A DNA stretch of 64,000 nucleotides from NCBI RefSeq assembly GCF_001039355.2, contig NW_019775387.1, positions 64,162 to 128,161 on the forward strand, given 5' to 3'. Shown piece by piece: positions 1 to 12,899 of the stretch. The notes under the pieces were generated by a model, which saw only the letters and a program-made list of their open reading frames with translations, made no database searches and was not told the DNA's origin. Each line of letters starts with the position of its first letter. The stretch's first letter is position 1. The stretch is from Lingula anatina. Its lineage: Eukaryota; Brachiopoda; Lingulata; Lingulida; Lingulidae. The translations under genes and the position numbers were made by a program.

Positions 1-832
1 AAGTTGAAGACGCAGGCCACGAAGTGGTAAAAAAAAATGCCCAGTTATTTAGATTTTAAAAGTTTTTTGTTTCTTTTGTTTAGTGTTATAAGCGTCAATC
101 TCATCATTTTCATTCATTTAGTTTTTTGTTTGTTCTGTACCTCAATATAAACTTGTCAACAAAATACTTTGTCGCCTTTTGCTAATACGAGCCCCAGTGA
201 GCCTCCGTTCGCATATATATTTTATATTATCAATAGAAAATTAAATGCGTATACGACGAATATTTTCTTGCATTCAGTGGCTCTTTTTTTCTGAATTTTC
301 GTGTAAGAATATAGACAGTTTTTCGTAGAAGCGGCCAGGTGGGAAGAAAAGAAATATCTGACCAGAAACCATAACAAGGTGTGCTGTTCAGGAGTGACTA
401 TCTTCAAGTACGGACCTCAAGAAGATCAAGAAGATATAAGGCCCTATGCTTATCAAAAAAAGTTCTCGTGTGAATTCAGTGCATTATACTGCGATTTTCA
501 ATTTGATTATAGTTTGATTATAAAACACGCGCACGGACCACAGGCTACTCGATCACCCAAAGATAAATCTAATCAGTAAGTTCTTGTTGCGATGGCTGTT
601 AGTTATGATCTCAGACACCAAAAGCCACGTCGTGTTCGGAAAGCGAGTAGTTTAATTTATACAATATGTGTCGGACGTGATGAACACTGTGCCAAAGTTA
701 GCAAAAAATCATACCTGTCAGATGTGCATTTTGACATTTTAACATATCTTCCATAACGCGTTATGCTGTTCATTTCACTGTTTTTGTTTGCACACATGCT
801 TAATTGATATTCAAGTCATGATGCCCCCTTGA

Positions 833-995
833 CAGGGGCGGATTCAAGCTGTCTTCTGGGTCTTTCCAGAAGACGGTCAGATTTTCAAGTTTACATGAAC
901 GTAACTAATTTTTTCCGTCAGAAGACGGTCATTTATAGAGAATGGATCAACAAAATTTGGAAGACTGTCAGAAAATATTTCTGGATCCGCCCCTG
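833..995 (-). mobile_element. MITE, CAGGGGCGGAT family
   Basis: The ends are inverted copies of CAGGGGCGGAT, and the element is flanked by the 5-base direct repeat CTTGA on both sides. The interior reverse complement aligns along its length with the elements at 58409-58576 and 58750-58917, including the shared CTGACAGT and GACCCAGAAGA stretches. There is no coding capacity. The CAGG terminus and 5-bp target duplication fit a non-autonomous hAT-like element, but the superfamily is an inference. Confidence 0.8.
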
Positions 996-2770
996 CTTGA
1001 ATACAATTTATGATCTGGTAACAGTTAATGTGATTTATCTTACCTTTTTATTTCAAGCATTAAAAACGAAATTGCCCAAAGTGCAAACTGGCAGCCTGAT
1101 CACAATTAACCTAAACCAACGTAGTCACTTCCATAACGCTTCTGAAAATAACAATAGTAAAGTGAGAGGTAAACTCTGAAATGAATTATGACTCCATGGT
1201 GTAATTTCTTATTTCATTCTCTTCTCAGTTAGATTCTTTTAATTATTCAATTTTATCTGAAAATTTTAGAGACTCCGACAAGCGTAAAAAACAAATATTG
1301 CCTCCTCGGGGATAATGACATAACAGTTAACATGGAGAATGCGTCCAATGCACAGCTGTTGTTCTGAGTTAATTTACATGATAATAATTATATGCGTTGT
1401 TTTTATTGTCGGTGTCATTTTCTATCTAACATTTGTCATATATGCAGAAACTTGAATAGGGGTAGGGGTATGGACACTGAAAATAATTGACTCCTGTCGT
1501 CTTGTATCCCATCCCTGAGGTTCTACCCTGAGTGTCAGAGCAACGTAAAAGCTAGCTTGTTAAATACATACCTTGTGATGGAGTCGCTTTTACTAGGTAT
1601 TGTTGATATGGGTTATATATGAAATCAAGATCGAGCTGGCAATACCGGAATCTAGAACCTAGGGTATGAGGTTCTGATATCAATAGGCATTGTGATGGAA
1701 ATGAGCTATTGTCAAACTAAAATAAAGCAATTTTTAACTAATGGTGTAGCACGAAAAAAAGTAAAATCCGGAAGGGCATTGTCTTATCAGAATAAGATAG
1801 CGTGCAAAGAGAATTGTAACTTTTCAGCTTTAGTTATTATTATTATTATTATTAAACCTGGAATCAATAGATGTATTTAAGATAAATACAATATTGGAAT
1901 ACCCAGCCACAGTTTTGGTGAGAAATACTCATTTCTGGACAATTTTAAAAAGCTTTTGATTACTCATACCCGCAATGGATAACTCTCAATATATCTCATG
2001 TATAGGGTTTGGAATCTTGAAAGTGACCAGAAAGCAGGTATTTTTTGTAATAATGGCCAGCAGGTATTTTTTGTAATTTGTAGTTTTCCTTTTCTTTTCG
2101 TAAGAATAGAAAATAATATTATATGACATTTGCCTCCTTTTCGTTCTCTTGAATACACTTCGTTTAAAAAATGGCTGCTGTTTCCCCCTTAGTAAGTAAC
2201 TATTTCCTGATGGCGAATAAATAAAAAAAGATATCTTGTACATGCATTTGGTTTAGCGGGAAAGTTTTCTCACCACACAGCAAATGATAATGGAACTTTT
2301 CATTTGTAAAGGTGCGGACGGTGTGACGTACCGGCTAGAGCACTTGCTTTGCACTGGTAGGCTTTGCATGGAAATAACAATTATTTGTAGGACTTGCGTG
2401 TGTATGCTATCTTTCCAATCTCGTTGATGCACCTATCCGCTGCAAACAGCGCTTTAGATTAAATGATGAAGATAAAGCTTTCAAATTATGATAACATAAT
2501 TGGATGCAAATAATATCTCAACGAATTTAGACAAAGTCAACGAATGTAGACAAAATCAGGCGTTTTAAGTAAAAGCCAAATTATTCATATAAAACATTGT
2601 CACGTTGGTCCGTATAGTGTTGAAATGGGGCCTAGTCACATTGTTGAGCTTTATGTTTGATGAGTAATGCGAGTCTGTAAAAGCTAGTTTATTCACTGTA
2701 CCTTATGACCAGTTATTAGTTGGTGTTATAGTGCATCACCGAGGGCTTTCGGTAAAAAGTATTTCGGACG

Positions 2771-2792
2771 TGTGTGTGTGTGTGTGTGTGTG
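2771..2792. repeat. (TG)n microsatellite
   Basis: Uninterrupted TG dinucleotides, followed by a GCGTGTGTGC variant. Confidence 0.9.
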
Positions 2793-3150
2793 CGTGTGTG
2801 CACGATATCCTCTACATCCTTATAAACACGCTTTTACATAAACGTTCATTCTCTTTCACTAGTGCTTTTTTTTATCTTTATTATGATAGTTCCCCCAGCA
2901 GTTCAGCGGAATTTTATCTTACACATTAAAAGAAGTCTAAACCTCAAAATAACGTTCACAGTTTCTTTGAGCTTAAAAATCATGTGTAGGACCTTGTTTA
3001 CCTTTGTCATTAAAATCTATTGGTTATTTTCCTCTCTCTGAACAAAGTCATATTCGAGCACCTAGGGTATTGGTATGAATGAAAATAAAATGATATGCAT
3101 TGAACTGAGCTGAACATATAATATATAATTGGTAAACCTAGCAAAATAAG

Positions 3151-3500
3151 GTAATACGTCAAGTACGTTCTCTGTGAAGCCAAGTGTCCGGATTGATCAA
3201 ACAATTTAAATCAATCAGAGGATTCCAAGATCCAGAAAAAACCATTCCCTTGGCACGTTTAGTTCTACTGGGTAGGTAGAGTTTATTTCAAATGTCGTAA
3301 TTCGAGTTCAAATTTAATTGTTTTAAAAATCATATAGAACCGCCAGATGCTGTTTTGTCTTTTGTAATACGTCCAGTACATTCTCTGTGAAGCCAGGCGT
3401 TCAGAGTGAGCAAACAATTAGAGGATACCAAGATCCGAGAAAAAAAAATGATAAATAATAATAATCATCACTACACCCCCTTGGCTTGTTTACCAGGACA
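3151..3500. repeat. Local imperfect direct duplication
   Basis: The stretch at about 3151-3260 and the stretch at about 3366-3500 share TAATACGTC(A/C)AGTAC, TTCTCTGTGAAGCCA, AACAATT, a CCAAGATCC segment and CCCTTGGC in the same order. The spacing is about 215 bases. Nothing coding is seen in either copy. Confidence 0.6.
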
Positions 3501-5950
3501 TCAGTGCCATGTTTCTTTGTTGACGCCAATAGCGTCAGTACAGGCAGCTCATTAGTTGATCGTTCCACTGCACGTTATTGGCAGACTTGTACATCATGCA
3601 GTAAACTAGATCTTCATCACTTTTAGCTGTTGATTATCTGGTAGTGATTCATGTTGTCCCAGAAAATGACCTTTAGCACATGTAAAGAAAACACTGCCAC
3701 TGCATATGAGATTTTATTAATTCTTATATGTCGAATTTCATTAAAATGTCAGTGCGCCGTATACATTAAAATGATAGAGTAGCAAATTTCTTATTTAATA
3801 TATATAATTATTATCCTAGGCAAAAGCAGAACCTCATATAACTAAGATTAATTTAAAACGTTGGGAGCTTAAAAACAAAAATACTTTGCTGTATCGTATT
3901 AAATAATTAGATTAAAATGTTAGTCCTAAGAAGTTTGTTGATCAAGAATGCCAGATGCCATTCAAGACCCCTTAGGTGACGGACATGACCATTGTCCGAA
4001 AGAGAGTGGAACTCTGACTTTACCCACCCCTGTATATACTGTGTAGCAAAGAAACATAAGCTATGTGCATAGAAACATCATCTCCGTCAAAATTTTATTT
4101 TTGATGATATTCAGATGCATTTTCCTTTTTAAAAATAACTGTAAGCCACGCTTAATTCCTCGAAATAAAACCCAAAGTGCATAGTGACGCTGCACAGTGA
4201 TCCTTAATAAGTTATAACAAGGTAGTACTGGTACTTCCACAAAGGCCGCAATTTTTATTCTGTGGATATTTTTGCTGAGGCAGAGATTAGCCATCTATGC
4301 AACCAAAGACATATCTGTTAATATCTAGTGAAAAATCAATCTCTGACCCTGGTAGCGGGTAACAAGGTCGAGTCATGAACATTGCGGTTAGTCTTGGGCC
4401 AAAAGTGCAAAAAGGAGACGGATTGGAGCCACGCAGTAATGGGTAATTACACAATTAGGTATTCAGAAGGCTCGGGGATGATGAACGTTTTTAAATAAGC
4501 TCTTATCAGGTGATGGGGGATAGGACGGGGACGCGCGTCCATAGGCATTCTTGACGCAAATCTTGTTTAGTTTAATTTATCTGTATAGAATAAGAAATTT
4601 TGCTATTGTAAGCCTGGAAGTACAAAGACCTCCATACTACGTACCATTTCTTAGTACCGCTGATATCACTTAACTGAGATGTAGTGGTATCACCACCTAA
4701 CACCAGGCCTACATTATTCTTTAATTTTTCTTTATTCTTCATTCATTATTCTTTAATTCTGTTTACTAATTTAGAAGCCCATGATATCAGAAGGTAGGTC
4801 CACAGCTATTCATCATGCCGACACGTATTGCTTATAATATGATTACTTACATGTACAAATAAAACAATATTGTAGTCTACAAGAGGATCAAACAGTGCTG
4901 AAAATAAACCACGAAAGATGACTTCAAACTCGATGGACGGGTCCCGGCAGAATGAGCATTAAAAACTGATGTGTTCTCACCAGGCTCTTTGTTATACATG
5001 CATGTACATACATATGTAGACCATCCAGCCAAGGTTATCTTATAATGCACAGTTTCGTTTTCTATCTAATTTTCCATTCACTTCCCAAATTGCACCTTCT
5101 TTAATGGTTCTGATGCAGAAATCGGACAAATATTCATAGAGGTAGTCACACGCGGCAAACCATAATAATAACAATAATAACGTTGTTTTATCGTGACCAA
5201 AATCAAACTCACTCCAACAGTAACGTCAGTGAAGGTTCATGGCAGTGGACGCAAACAATCGCATGGGCTGTTATTTTCTGCACCGCTGTAGCATGCAAGC
5301 CACGGTGACCACCCAGTCGTGGTGCCCCACGGAAGGCTAGCTCGCCTGTGTTCAAACGGGAAATTAAAAAGTTCAGAAGAGTTTGAACTAAGCAACAAGT
5401 TATCTTGGCGCTGTTTCTCCCAAATAAAAAAAGCACATAGTTCATGACTGTAGTTGGACTGACAGGCAGTATTGGTTAAAAGTTCACAGTTAAGGGGATA
5501 TCATATGCAAGGATGCTTCCTTATCAATTTTGTCCAGTTTGAATAAACATCAAGTAAGTTTCAAGAAAAAACAGGATTTTACCAAATTACCAAATTTCCC
5601 GGACATTTTCTCAAGGTATCTTGATTTGAAGAAAAATTCCACTTCCCTAAACTGAAACATCCTGGGTTTAAGACCCGATGCATAAAAAATCAGCCATGAG
5701 TAGGCTTTTAATGAATTGGTCGATTAAAATTTTTAATATGGGACTAAAGAAATTGCCTCAGCGTAAAGCCGTACTCGGCCCTACCCCTACCATGCAGGCC
5801 TCTATTGAAGCAAATCCGGGCACGGTATAATTTGATGGTGATAACGTTGACAGGTAAATGGTACAATGTGAGTGGCTGAGGCAGCGGTGCTCGACAATCT
5901 TGTCTTTTATCTAGACGTCACACCGCTTCATCTGTTGCATAACACGAACC

Positions 5951-5978
5951 ACATACGTCATTCTTATCAGATTATAAA
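5951..5978 (+). promoter_or_regulatory. Probable core promoter of protease A1
   Basis: TATAAA lies at 5973-5978, with a CRE-like TACGTCA about 15 bases upstream. The same arrangement is kept in the second block (TATAAA 15092-15097). Transcription would start near 6003. The transcript probably has a non-coding first exon ending at a donor near 6103 or 6146 and joins the acceptor TTTTTCAG at 6490, just before the start codon exon. Confidence 0.55.
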
Positions 5979-6523
5979 GACAGTCACCAGGACATAAAAA
6001 GCCTCACCAAGAACCTGTGGCCACTAAAGGATACACAACTCAAAAGGAGAAAGAACTAAATCTCAAACTCGAACAAAACGTCAGAAACTTCTGCACAGCA
6101 AAGGTAACTGTGCGGTGTTTACCTTCATCCGGTGTCCATTACTGACGGTAAGTAATCATTGCCACCTTGTGTTTTAATGATATTTATCTCAGATATAGTA
6201 TATCAAACCATGGAAGCATAGCTGTCAGTTATTCTTCAAAGTTAAACAGACGTTTTTCTTAAAACAAGTACATAATGAACGCTTGATATTACATTCTAAC
6301 TTACTGAACAAACATAAATGTCCAAACAGGCACAGTTGGTTTTACTTTATGCATGGTACCAGTATTCTATCTGTAGATAGAATTTGAGCTGTCACTGCCA
6401 CTGATGCAGGCAAGTTATTTTTTTTTACAAATCAAAAGAAAGAGAAAGTGAAGTGAAAAGAATGCTGAATCGTTTTTTGTATGTTTTTCAGGATATTTTT
6501 GCAAAATCTCATCACAGAAAAAT

Positions 6524-8577
6524 ATGAAGACCACTTTCGCTATATTGGTAGCACTGACCGTGGTCGCTGTCGTTTGCGGTGCAAAAAATAAAGCTGGTGA
6601 TAAACCATCACCCGGAGTAGCACTCCCTGTACCAGAAAAAGATGAAAAAAAGATTCCTTTTAAAACCTCTGAAGAAGATGATGGACAAGAAAAAGATCCA
6701 AAAGAATCAGGGAAATTAGAGGGAGATGAAAAGAAACAAGGTGGTATCCAATTAGACAAAGGTCTGTCCGATGACGAGAGAGACCACTTGATACGCAAGG
6801 AATTGTCTAAACAAGGCAAGCTAGTGGTGGATGAGCAAAGTGGAAAAGGTAATATACAGCTTTTTCGCGTAGTTTAAAGTTGACTTTACCGTATCACTAA
6901 GTACAATTAAAAAACACTTATTGACTCGGTCGTAATGAACAGGAAAGTGATTTTAGTAAACTGTGTATATAGCTTTCACGATAGTTTGTCTGTGCCATGA
7001 CTAGTAGGTGATACTACTATTGGGTTAAGATTCATTTGAAGCCATCAAAAGCCATTTATGGAAAAGTAATATAGATGAAACCGTCTCTATGTCATGATTT
7101 CAGTGCGTTTTGTGAAAGCCGGAGCACAAGGGGAGGGAGTTCCAAAGTCATATATCGTCACGCTTCAGGAAAATGTTAGGAATAAGAGAGGTAAGTTTCC
7201 AGTGCAGATTTAAACGAGAAGATAGGATTAGACAGTGACTTATATGCAAAATGTACGGGCTTTCCAATTCAAGGTCAATTTGTAAAATGGATAAAATAAA
7301 TAATAAAAAAAAAATTAAGGGGGGGGGGGTTCTTATCCATAGTCAATACCATATTATACTGTGTTATCTTTCTCTAAAATTATCAACAAATCACATCTTA
7401 TCATTAATTTTGGCCATGACGTCATGCAGTTAATTTGCAGCCTAATGCGCAATTCTAAAAAACAAGATGTCATGTTTGCAGCATACGACTGTTCGAAAGC
7501 CAGAGAAAACTTAGCAGTTGAACGAAAATTTCACTAAACCAGAATAAAACACCAGAGACGGTAACAAAATGGCTATAGCCTCAAATTTGGATTAGACGTT
7601 TAGACCAAAATAACTGTAGTCTACTCAAACGTAAGCAATGTCTCACCTGTTAAAAAAAGAATAATTTCTGTGGCCTGCTGGAAGCGTCACTTAGTTTTGA
7701 GTGCGACCAAAATCTCACGATAGTTACGAATTGGAGTTTTGAGAAAACTTCATTTGCTTTAAAGTACCTTGTCCTGCTCTTATTTTGCGTTCAACTGGCA
7801 CGATGGTTAACATCAATCGCCTCAGATACACTTTATTCTGGGACTGTCGATTAGGTTTGAAATGGCGGCTCAAAAAGAAGGACTTCTGGTAGATTTCAAA
7901 TATATGTATTTGCATTAAATCAACGTACAACCAACGGTGGAAAATTCTTACAAAACGTTCACCGGGAAATTCTTCGTTGAAAGGGGGTCCCAAAACAACC
8001 ATATGAAGTGTAAATCACACTTTTCAGAGATAATGAATTTGAATGTATACGTTTGGTGACGACATTTTTTCATTGTGGAACAGACTAGCGCGTATTTTGA
8101 GAACATTAAAATCATTGTTACGCTAATACTTATGAACAAACGTATTAACGTAAAGAGGTAAAATATAAGCAACTAATATTAAATATCCTAACTTCGGGTC
8201 TTTTTAATGCAGATATTTAAGTTTGCAATTATTTTGTATTTTTCAGTAAAACAAATGTTGAAAAGGAGTGGTTTGAAAGGCAAATCCAAACGGGTGAAAT
8301 TAAGCTCCAAAACGGACTTTGTCCTAATTGATAACGTCGAAGAAGAGTAAGTGGCAGTGAATGATACGCGAGATGAGATCACTTTGTGTGTGTGTGCGCG
8401 TGCGCGTGTTCATTGTTAGCTAATTTAATTGTTTGTATATATTACAAAGAATTTGATTCCCTAAGAGACTAAGTCACAATGTATGTTGCACGGGTTTCTA
8501 AACCTCTGATATCAGATCACATATTATTTTCTTTGAAAAACATACCATATCTACTATAGGTTTATATACTAAGAGAG

Positions 8578-8618
<41 letters not shown>

Positions 8619-9773
8619 CAATGCTGGCTAATTTTATTATTTGTGTACATTACAGGGAATTGGATTCCTTAAGAGGCTATACCGATTTAATCAAGGAAAT
8701 TGAACAAAACAACGTAGTCCATGCTGACGATTGCGTTACCAGTCAAGTTTCGAGCGCCTTATGGGTAAGTTGAATTTTGAGAAATATCCAAAATAAGAAA
8801 TATTAGCAAATTACATACTGAGACTTACTATGTAACGAATTTAGTTGTGAACTCAACCCAAGATCTTTCAAAAGGGTAGACATTATCTCATTAATTATAT
8901 TGACAGGGGCTGGATCGACTGGACAACGCGCCAAATGACGACCGAATGGTCGCTTGGGGAGATGGTACCTCTATCGACGTCTACATCATCGACACTGGAG
9001 TGTTAGCTGCTCATCAGGATTTTGGAGGCCGTGTAACACTCGGTCTTAATTCCATTACCGGAAACCTAGACTCTAATGATGACCACGGCCACGGGACCCA
9101 CGTAGCAGGCACTGCGGCAGGTACCACTTATGGCGTTGCCAAAAATGCCAACATTATCGCAGTGAAGGTGTTGTCTTCCTCGGGGTCTGGTTCCTCTGCA
9201 GGAGTCATTAGAGGTGTGGAATGGGTAAGAGACAGAGTTTTACAAAACAAGAAGGTGTCCATCGTCAACATGTCTCTCGGGGGTGGCTACTCCGCTGCTT
9301 CCAACAGAGCACAGAAGGAGCTGAGGGAGGCCGGGGTGTTCTCGGCTGTTGCAGCAGGGAATGCGAACACTGATGCTTGTGGAAAATCGCCTGCTTCCGC
9401 ACCTGACGCCATCACGGTAGGCTCCACCACTTCCTCCGACGCCAAGTCTAGCTTTTCCAACTGGGGAGGATGTGTGGACATACACGCTCCAGGATCCAGC
9501 ATCTTATCGGCATATCACACAAGCAACACCGCGACCAGAACTCTCAGCGGTACTTCAATGGCTTCTCCCCACGTTGCTGGCGTAGCTGCTGCATTAGCTT
9601 CCACTTTCAACGCGAAGGGTTGGTTTCCAGAAACCTCCCCTACAGCGGTCGATTGGTTGGAGTCCTACATAAAATTGTACGCCCAGGAAGGTGTCATCAG
9701 TGGATTAGTTTCTGGAACCACAGAAAAAATGCTCCATATGGAGTGCTTGAATATGGAAGAATACAACAACTGA
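6524..9773 (+). CDS. Secreted proteinase K-like subtilase (protease A1)
   Basis: Five coding exons: 6524-6848, 7104-7190, 8247-8346, 8656-8764, 8907-9773. All introns are GT-AG with matching phases, giving 495 residues. Residues 1-20 form a signal peptide. About 21-105 are an unusually charged Lys/Glu/Asp linker. About 109-205 are an inhibitor-I9 type propeptide (SYIVTL motif). From 208 it is a peptidase S8 domain with Asp236 (YIIDTG), His269 (HGHGTHVAG), oxyanion Asn359 (AAGN) and Ser424 (SGTSMAS). All catalytic residues are present, so it should be an active secreted serine endopeptidase that is autoprocessed in the secretory pathway. Substrate is unknown. Its sibling at 15917 has lost the last exon; the reverse gene at 20145 is a more distant paralogue. 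Confidence 0.9.
8449..8475 (+). pseudogene. Decayed duplicate of protease A exon 4 start
   Basis: ATTACA followed by AGAATTTGATTCCCTAAGAGACTA repeats the acceptor and first codons of the true exon 4 (8656) but lacks the AG at the right place and soon diverges. The same relic sits in block 2 at 18350-18378, so this small duplication predates the block duplication. A TG microsatellite accompanies each copy. Confidence 0.6.
8579..8618. repeat. (TG)n microsatellite in intron 3 of protease A1
   Basis: About 19 TG units lie some 40 bases before the exon 4 acceptor. Block 2 has matching tracts at about 18274-18299 and 18449-18479. Confidence 0.95.
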
Positions 9774-10221
9774 GTCAGCAGCTTCGGTCATATATTTGCC
9801 AATATAGATTTTAATGGGATACAGGTTGTTTAAAATGAACTAGTTTAAAAGCAAAGCTTTGTTCTGTTATCTTGCTGAAACCAAAGCATTCCATTTATAC
9901 TTGATTACTGACTTACTCCCAAAATTAAGTTTCATGAGTAAAAAATGAAAATCGAACGAAGAAACATACATGAAAAAAGCTATTTAAAAACCAAAGATAG
10001 TTCAACAGAAATTTCATGTGCGAAATAATCAACAGGGTTAAAAAAACGTCTGTGTTAAGTTGCAGCAACTGACAAGTTATGAGGTCAATTTTTTATCATT
10101 TGCAATATTCCATTGCGATACTATTTTAAAACATTAAATATCACAGTAAACAAAATTTTAGCGAAATGTCGAAAAATTGGTTTACCGAATTATTGGATGC
10201 GTGAGGGTATGCCTGCAGAGA

Positions 10222-10227
10222 AATAAA
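10222..10227 (+). terminator. Candidate polyadenylation signal for protease A1
   Basis: AATAAA about 450 bases past the stop codon. It is the first canonical hexamer I see downstream on this strand. Confidence 0.4.
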
Positions 10228-11046
10228 TATATATCAGCCTTGATGCGCTTTCGTCTTATTGAATAATTGAATAATCTCTTAATTATAGGTTTTCAAATAA
10301 TTAGCAAGGCAATATGACCAAATAAAGACTTGTGATAAAATTTAGGGTCGGCCTCAAGCTGATATAGATCTGTCGTATAGTCAGCACAATTTAAAACATC
10401 GAAATTGAATCTTAAAATAAAAATTTGAATTTCCATTTGGGATAGACATGCAAGGATATTCGTGCATATATGTGGATATTTAATAAAAAAATCACCGATA
10501 TAATTTGGATTATCTATCACTTATACGCGGAAATTTTACTCGATCTGACCGCAATCTTACATGTTAAAACTGCGTCAAGTGACATTAATTTAACGGAATG
10601 GAAATCGCAAAGTTTAAAAAAAATCAAAAACGCCAAGGAAGTGACCTTATAATCTTATCGTCTATCTGTTCTTTAATTTATTCACTTATTATTTTTTGAA
10701 ATGACAAATCTCCCTACAACATTTACCGCTGTTACTTAAATTTAGAGGGTGTGAGAATGGCCAGGCATGGTCCTCCAGATGACTTAATATGAAATAATAG
10801 AACACGAAAAGAAAAATACAAAATTAGAACGCCATTTAAGAGAAAGTGATGCAAGTTTGCAGTGGCACACACTCATTTATATATTAGCACCTGCCATTTT
10901 AAGCAATTTTCGCTAAATCAACTAGCTAAAGAATTCAATATAAAAGGTAAATAAACTACAACACTTTCATGTGAATGTAATTAATTACAGTTTACGAGAA
11001 TGGCATTTTATCTTTAACAATAAGCAGTAAAAGATAAATATTCAAG
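10228..11046. other. Non-coding flank shared by both blocks
   Basis: No exon seen. From about 10260 (AATAATCTCTTAATTATAG) the stretch aligns with 18955-19665 of block 2, so it is the ancestral spacer between protease A and protease B. Confidence 0.6.
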
Positions 11047-11050
11047 CAGA

Positions 11051-11630
11051 AGATAAACATTCAACATGTAAAAAACGGTGGTTTGTCTTAGGTATGTTGG
11101 TGATGATATCTCTGTCAGCAAATAACATCATATAACGTTTCACCAATCGTTCAAACGCAGGGGTAATTTCATGGAGGTAACCCTCTGCAACGAACACTAA
11201 CATGAAATAAACTCATGTTAAAAACAAAGTTATATATTTCATTTATTTCAATGCACTGTTAAAGAAGCTGACAGTCCTAATTTACTGCAACAGACGTTTG
11301 GTGAATTAGCACGAAGACACTGTAACAAATGAAATAAAAAAGGTGAAGCTAGCATATAAGCAAATTAAATAGCGAGGTAATTTCGAAAAAAAAAGGAAAA
11401 ATTGCATCAGGTTTCACTCGTTTTCTCAATCGGAGAGAAGGTTCTATTTGATGACACCAAGAAAATAAATAAAACTTATTTGTATCATACCTAAAATCGC
11501 CTTTAAAATTGAAAGACAACAGCTGTGTCATTTATCTTCCTTGTCTTCTGATGTAAAGAAAAAGACACTAAGTATAAATACTTACATTTCAGACAGACAT
11601 AGGGAAAGAACAGAATTAAAATACTTCCAC
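11051..11630 (-). pseudogene. Remnant of protease B in block 1
   Basis: Positions 11051-11205 align with the 3' end of the protease B catalytic exon (20155-20290; shared TCACCAATCGTTCAAACGCA and GTAACCCTCTGCAACGAACAC). At about 11330-11630 the sequence aligns with protease B intron 2 (22580-22865). The rest of the catalytic exon, with its active site, and the upstream exons are gone. At about 11630 the sequence jumps straight into carbonic anhydrase intron sequence. It cannot encode a protease. Confidence 0.8.
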
Positions 11631-12899
11631 CACCCAAGTACTTCTGTGGTCTCTAAAATCATTAAGGGCCTACTACAAGCAGCAATGGACAGTGAATTTT
11701 TGAGTTGGAAGTAATTTTCGTACATTGGAATATTGCAGTTCCTCCTTCCTCAAAACTTTTCAAAAATTTAGTTATATTTTGATTATCATATCACTGTAAA
11801 TAATAGAGTCTGGTGCTCAACCAGAAGCGTATACAGTACCTGTAGTAATAATATGTAGTGTGGGGGCGTTGACCTACAGGGCCCTACGTACACGTATATT
11901 TTACACGGTACATATATATGTGAACATCGTACAGTACAATAATGGCACTGTCTGTTATTTTGGATCCAAGTACCGAGCGTGGATTCGAGTAACACACATA
12001 AACCACAACCAGTAGATTCTTATACGACTCAAATGAAGTCGACATATCAAGGGATAAACCGTATTAATCACTCGATCAGCCATAAAAGAGCTTCTAAACT
12101 GCACCTTCGTCAAATTTTGATCATATATTGACCTAGTTATCTGACCAACTTATCTGCCCTGGCTATATACACCATAGAAAGTAAGCAGAAAATATCCGTT
12201 CAAATTTCGTTTTGGGGTAATATGAAGCGATATCCTAACCAATACTGTTTTAAACTACATGTACATGTTGGCATTTGGTTGGTTTTGTGGCAAAATTTTG
12301 ACTTCAAGTGAACCATTAATGATACTTCTCTAGTACGCTTTGGTAAACTCTCCGTTGTATGCATATTACCAATATTTATATTATAATCCTTTACCAGATC
12401 TTTCACTCTTTCCATTCTTGGTGATGGATTAGTTTAAGATGCTCTTCGGGTGAACAACCTTTTTTATGAAAAGTCACTGGTGTGATGTAGATTGCCTGAC
12501 ATTCCTTATCTCTGAGGACAATTTTGTTTGGTAAGAATCAGACCAAAACTATCAAACTGTAACTCCAGATTGTAGGCGTTTAAATGTCCAAAAATAAAAA
12601 TATATATGCTGTGGAAAATCGTTGAATGATAAAAAAGAGAAACATTATAAAGACAAAGGCCATTCACACTGAATTTCAAGGTGATTTAATATTTTGAAAC
12701 TTAGTTCAGTTCAAGTAATAATAGGTTTTGGAAACTATTCCATTAACAGCAATGTTTTTAGCAAGCCGTACAAACTGGTCCAGTCCCACATGCATTGGGG
12801 GAATTCGAGCAGCAAAGGTCCTGAACACTTCATCGACGGGAAACAGTACCGCTTGCAAGTGCGTACATACATGTGTACCATACATGTATATAAGATTTA

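Larger units (their letters stand above)
1..5760. other. No supported gene in the left end of the window
   Basis: I found no exon with a protein I recognise and a consistent splice phase. The open frames here are short, on both strands, and look like chance frames in AT-rich DNA. The stretch holds one MITE (833-995), a (TG)n tract near 2771 and a small local duplication (about 3151-3500). A flank or untranslated exon of a gene to the left cannot be excluded. Confidence 0.6.

Noticed and set aside
829-1179. 116-codon forward frame
   Set aside because: It runs through a MITE with inverted ends and target duplication; not a gene.
2310-2420. Possible tRNA-derived SINE head (GTGCGGACGGTGTGACGTACC)
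   Set aside because: No convincing B box, tail or second copy in the window.
9240-9502. Minus-strand frames opposite the protease A1 catalytic exon
   Set aside because: Antisense shadows of a GC-richer coding exon.
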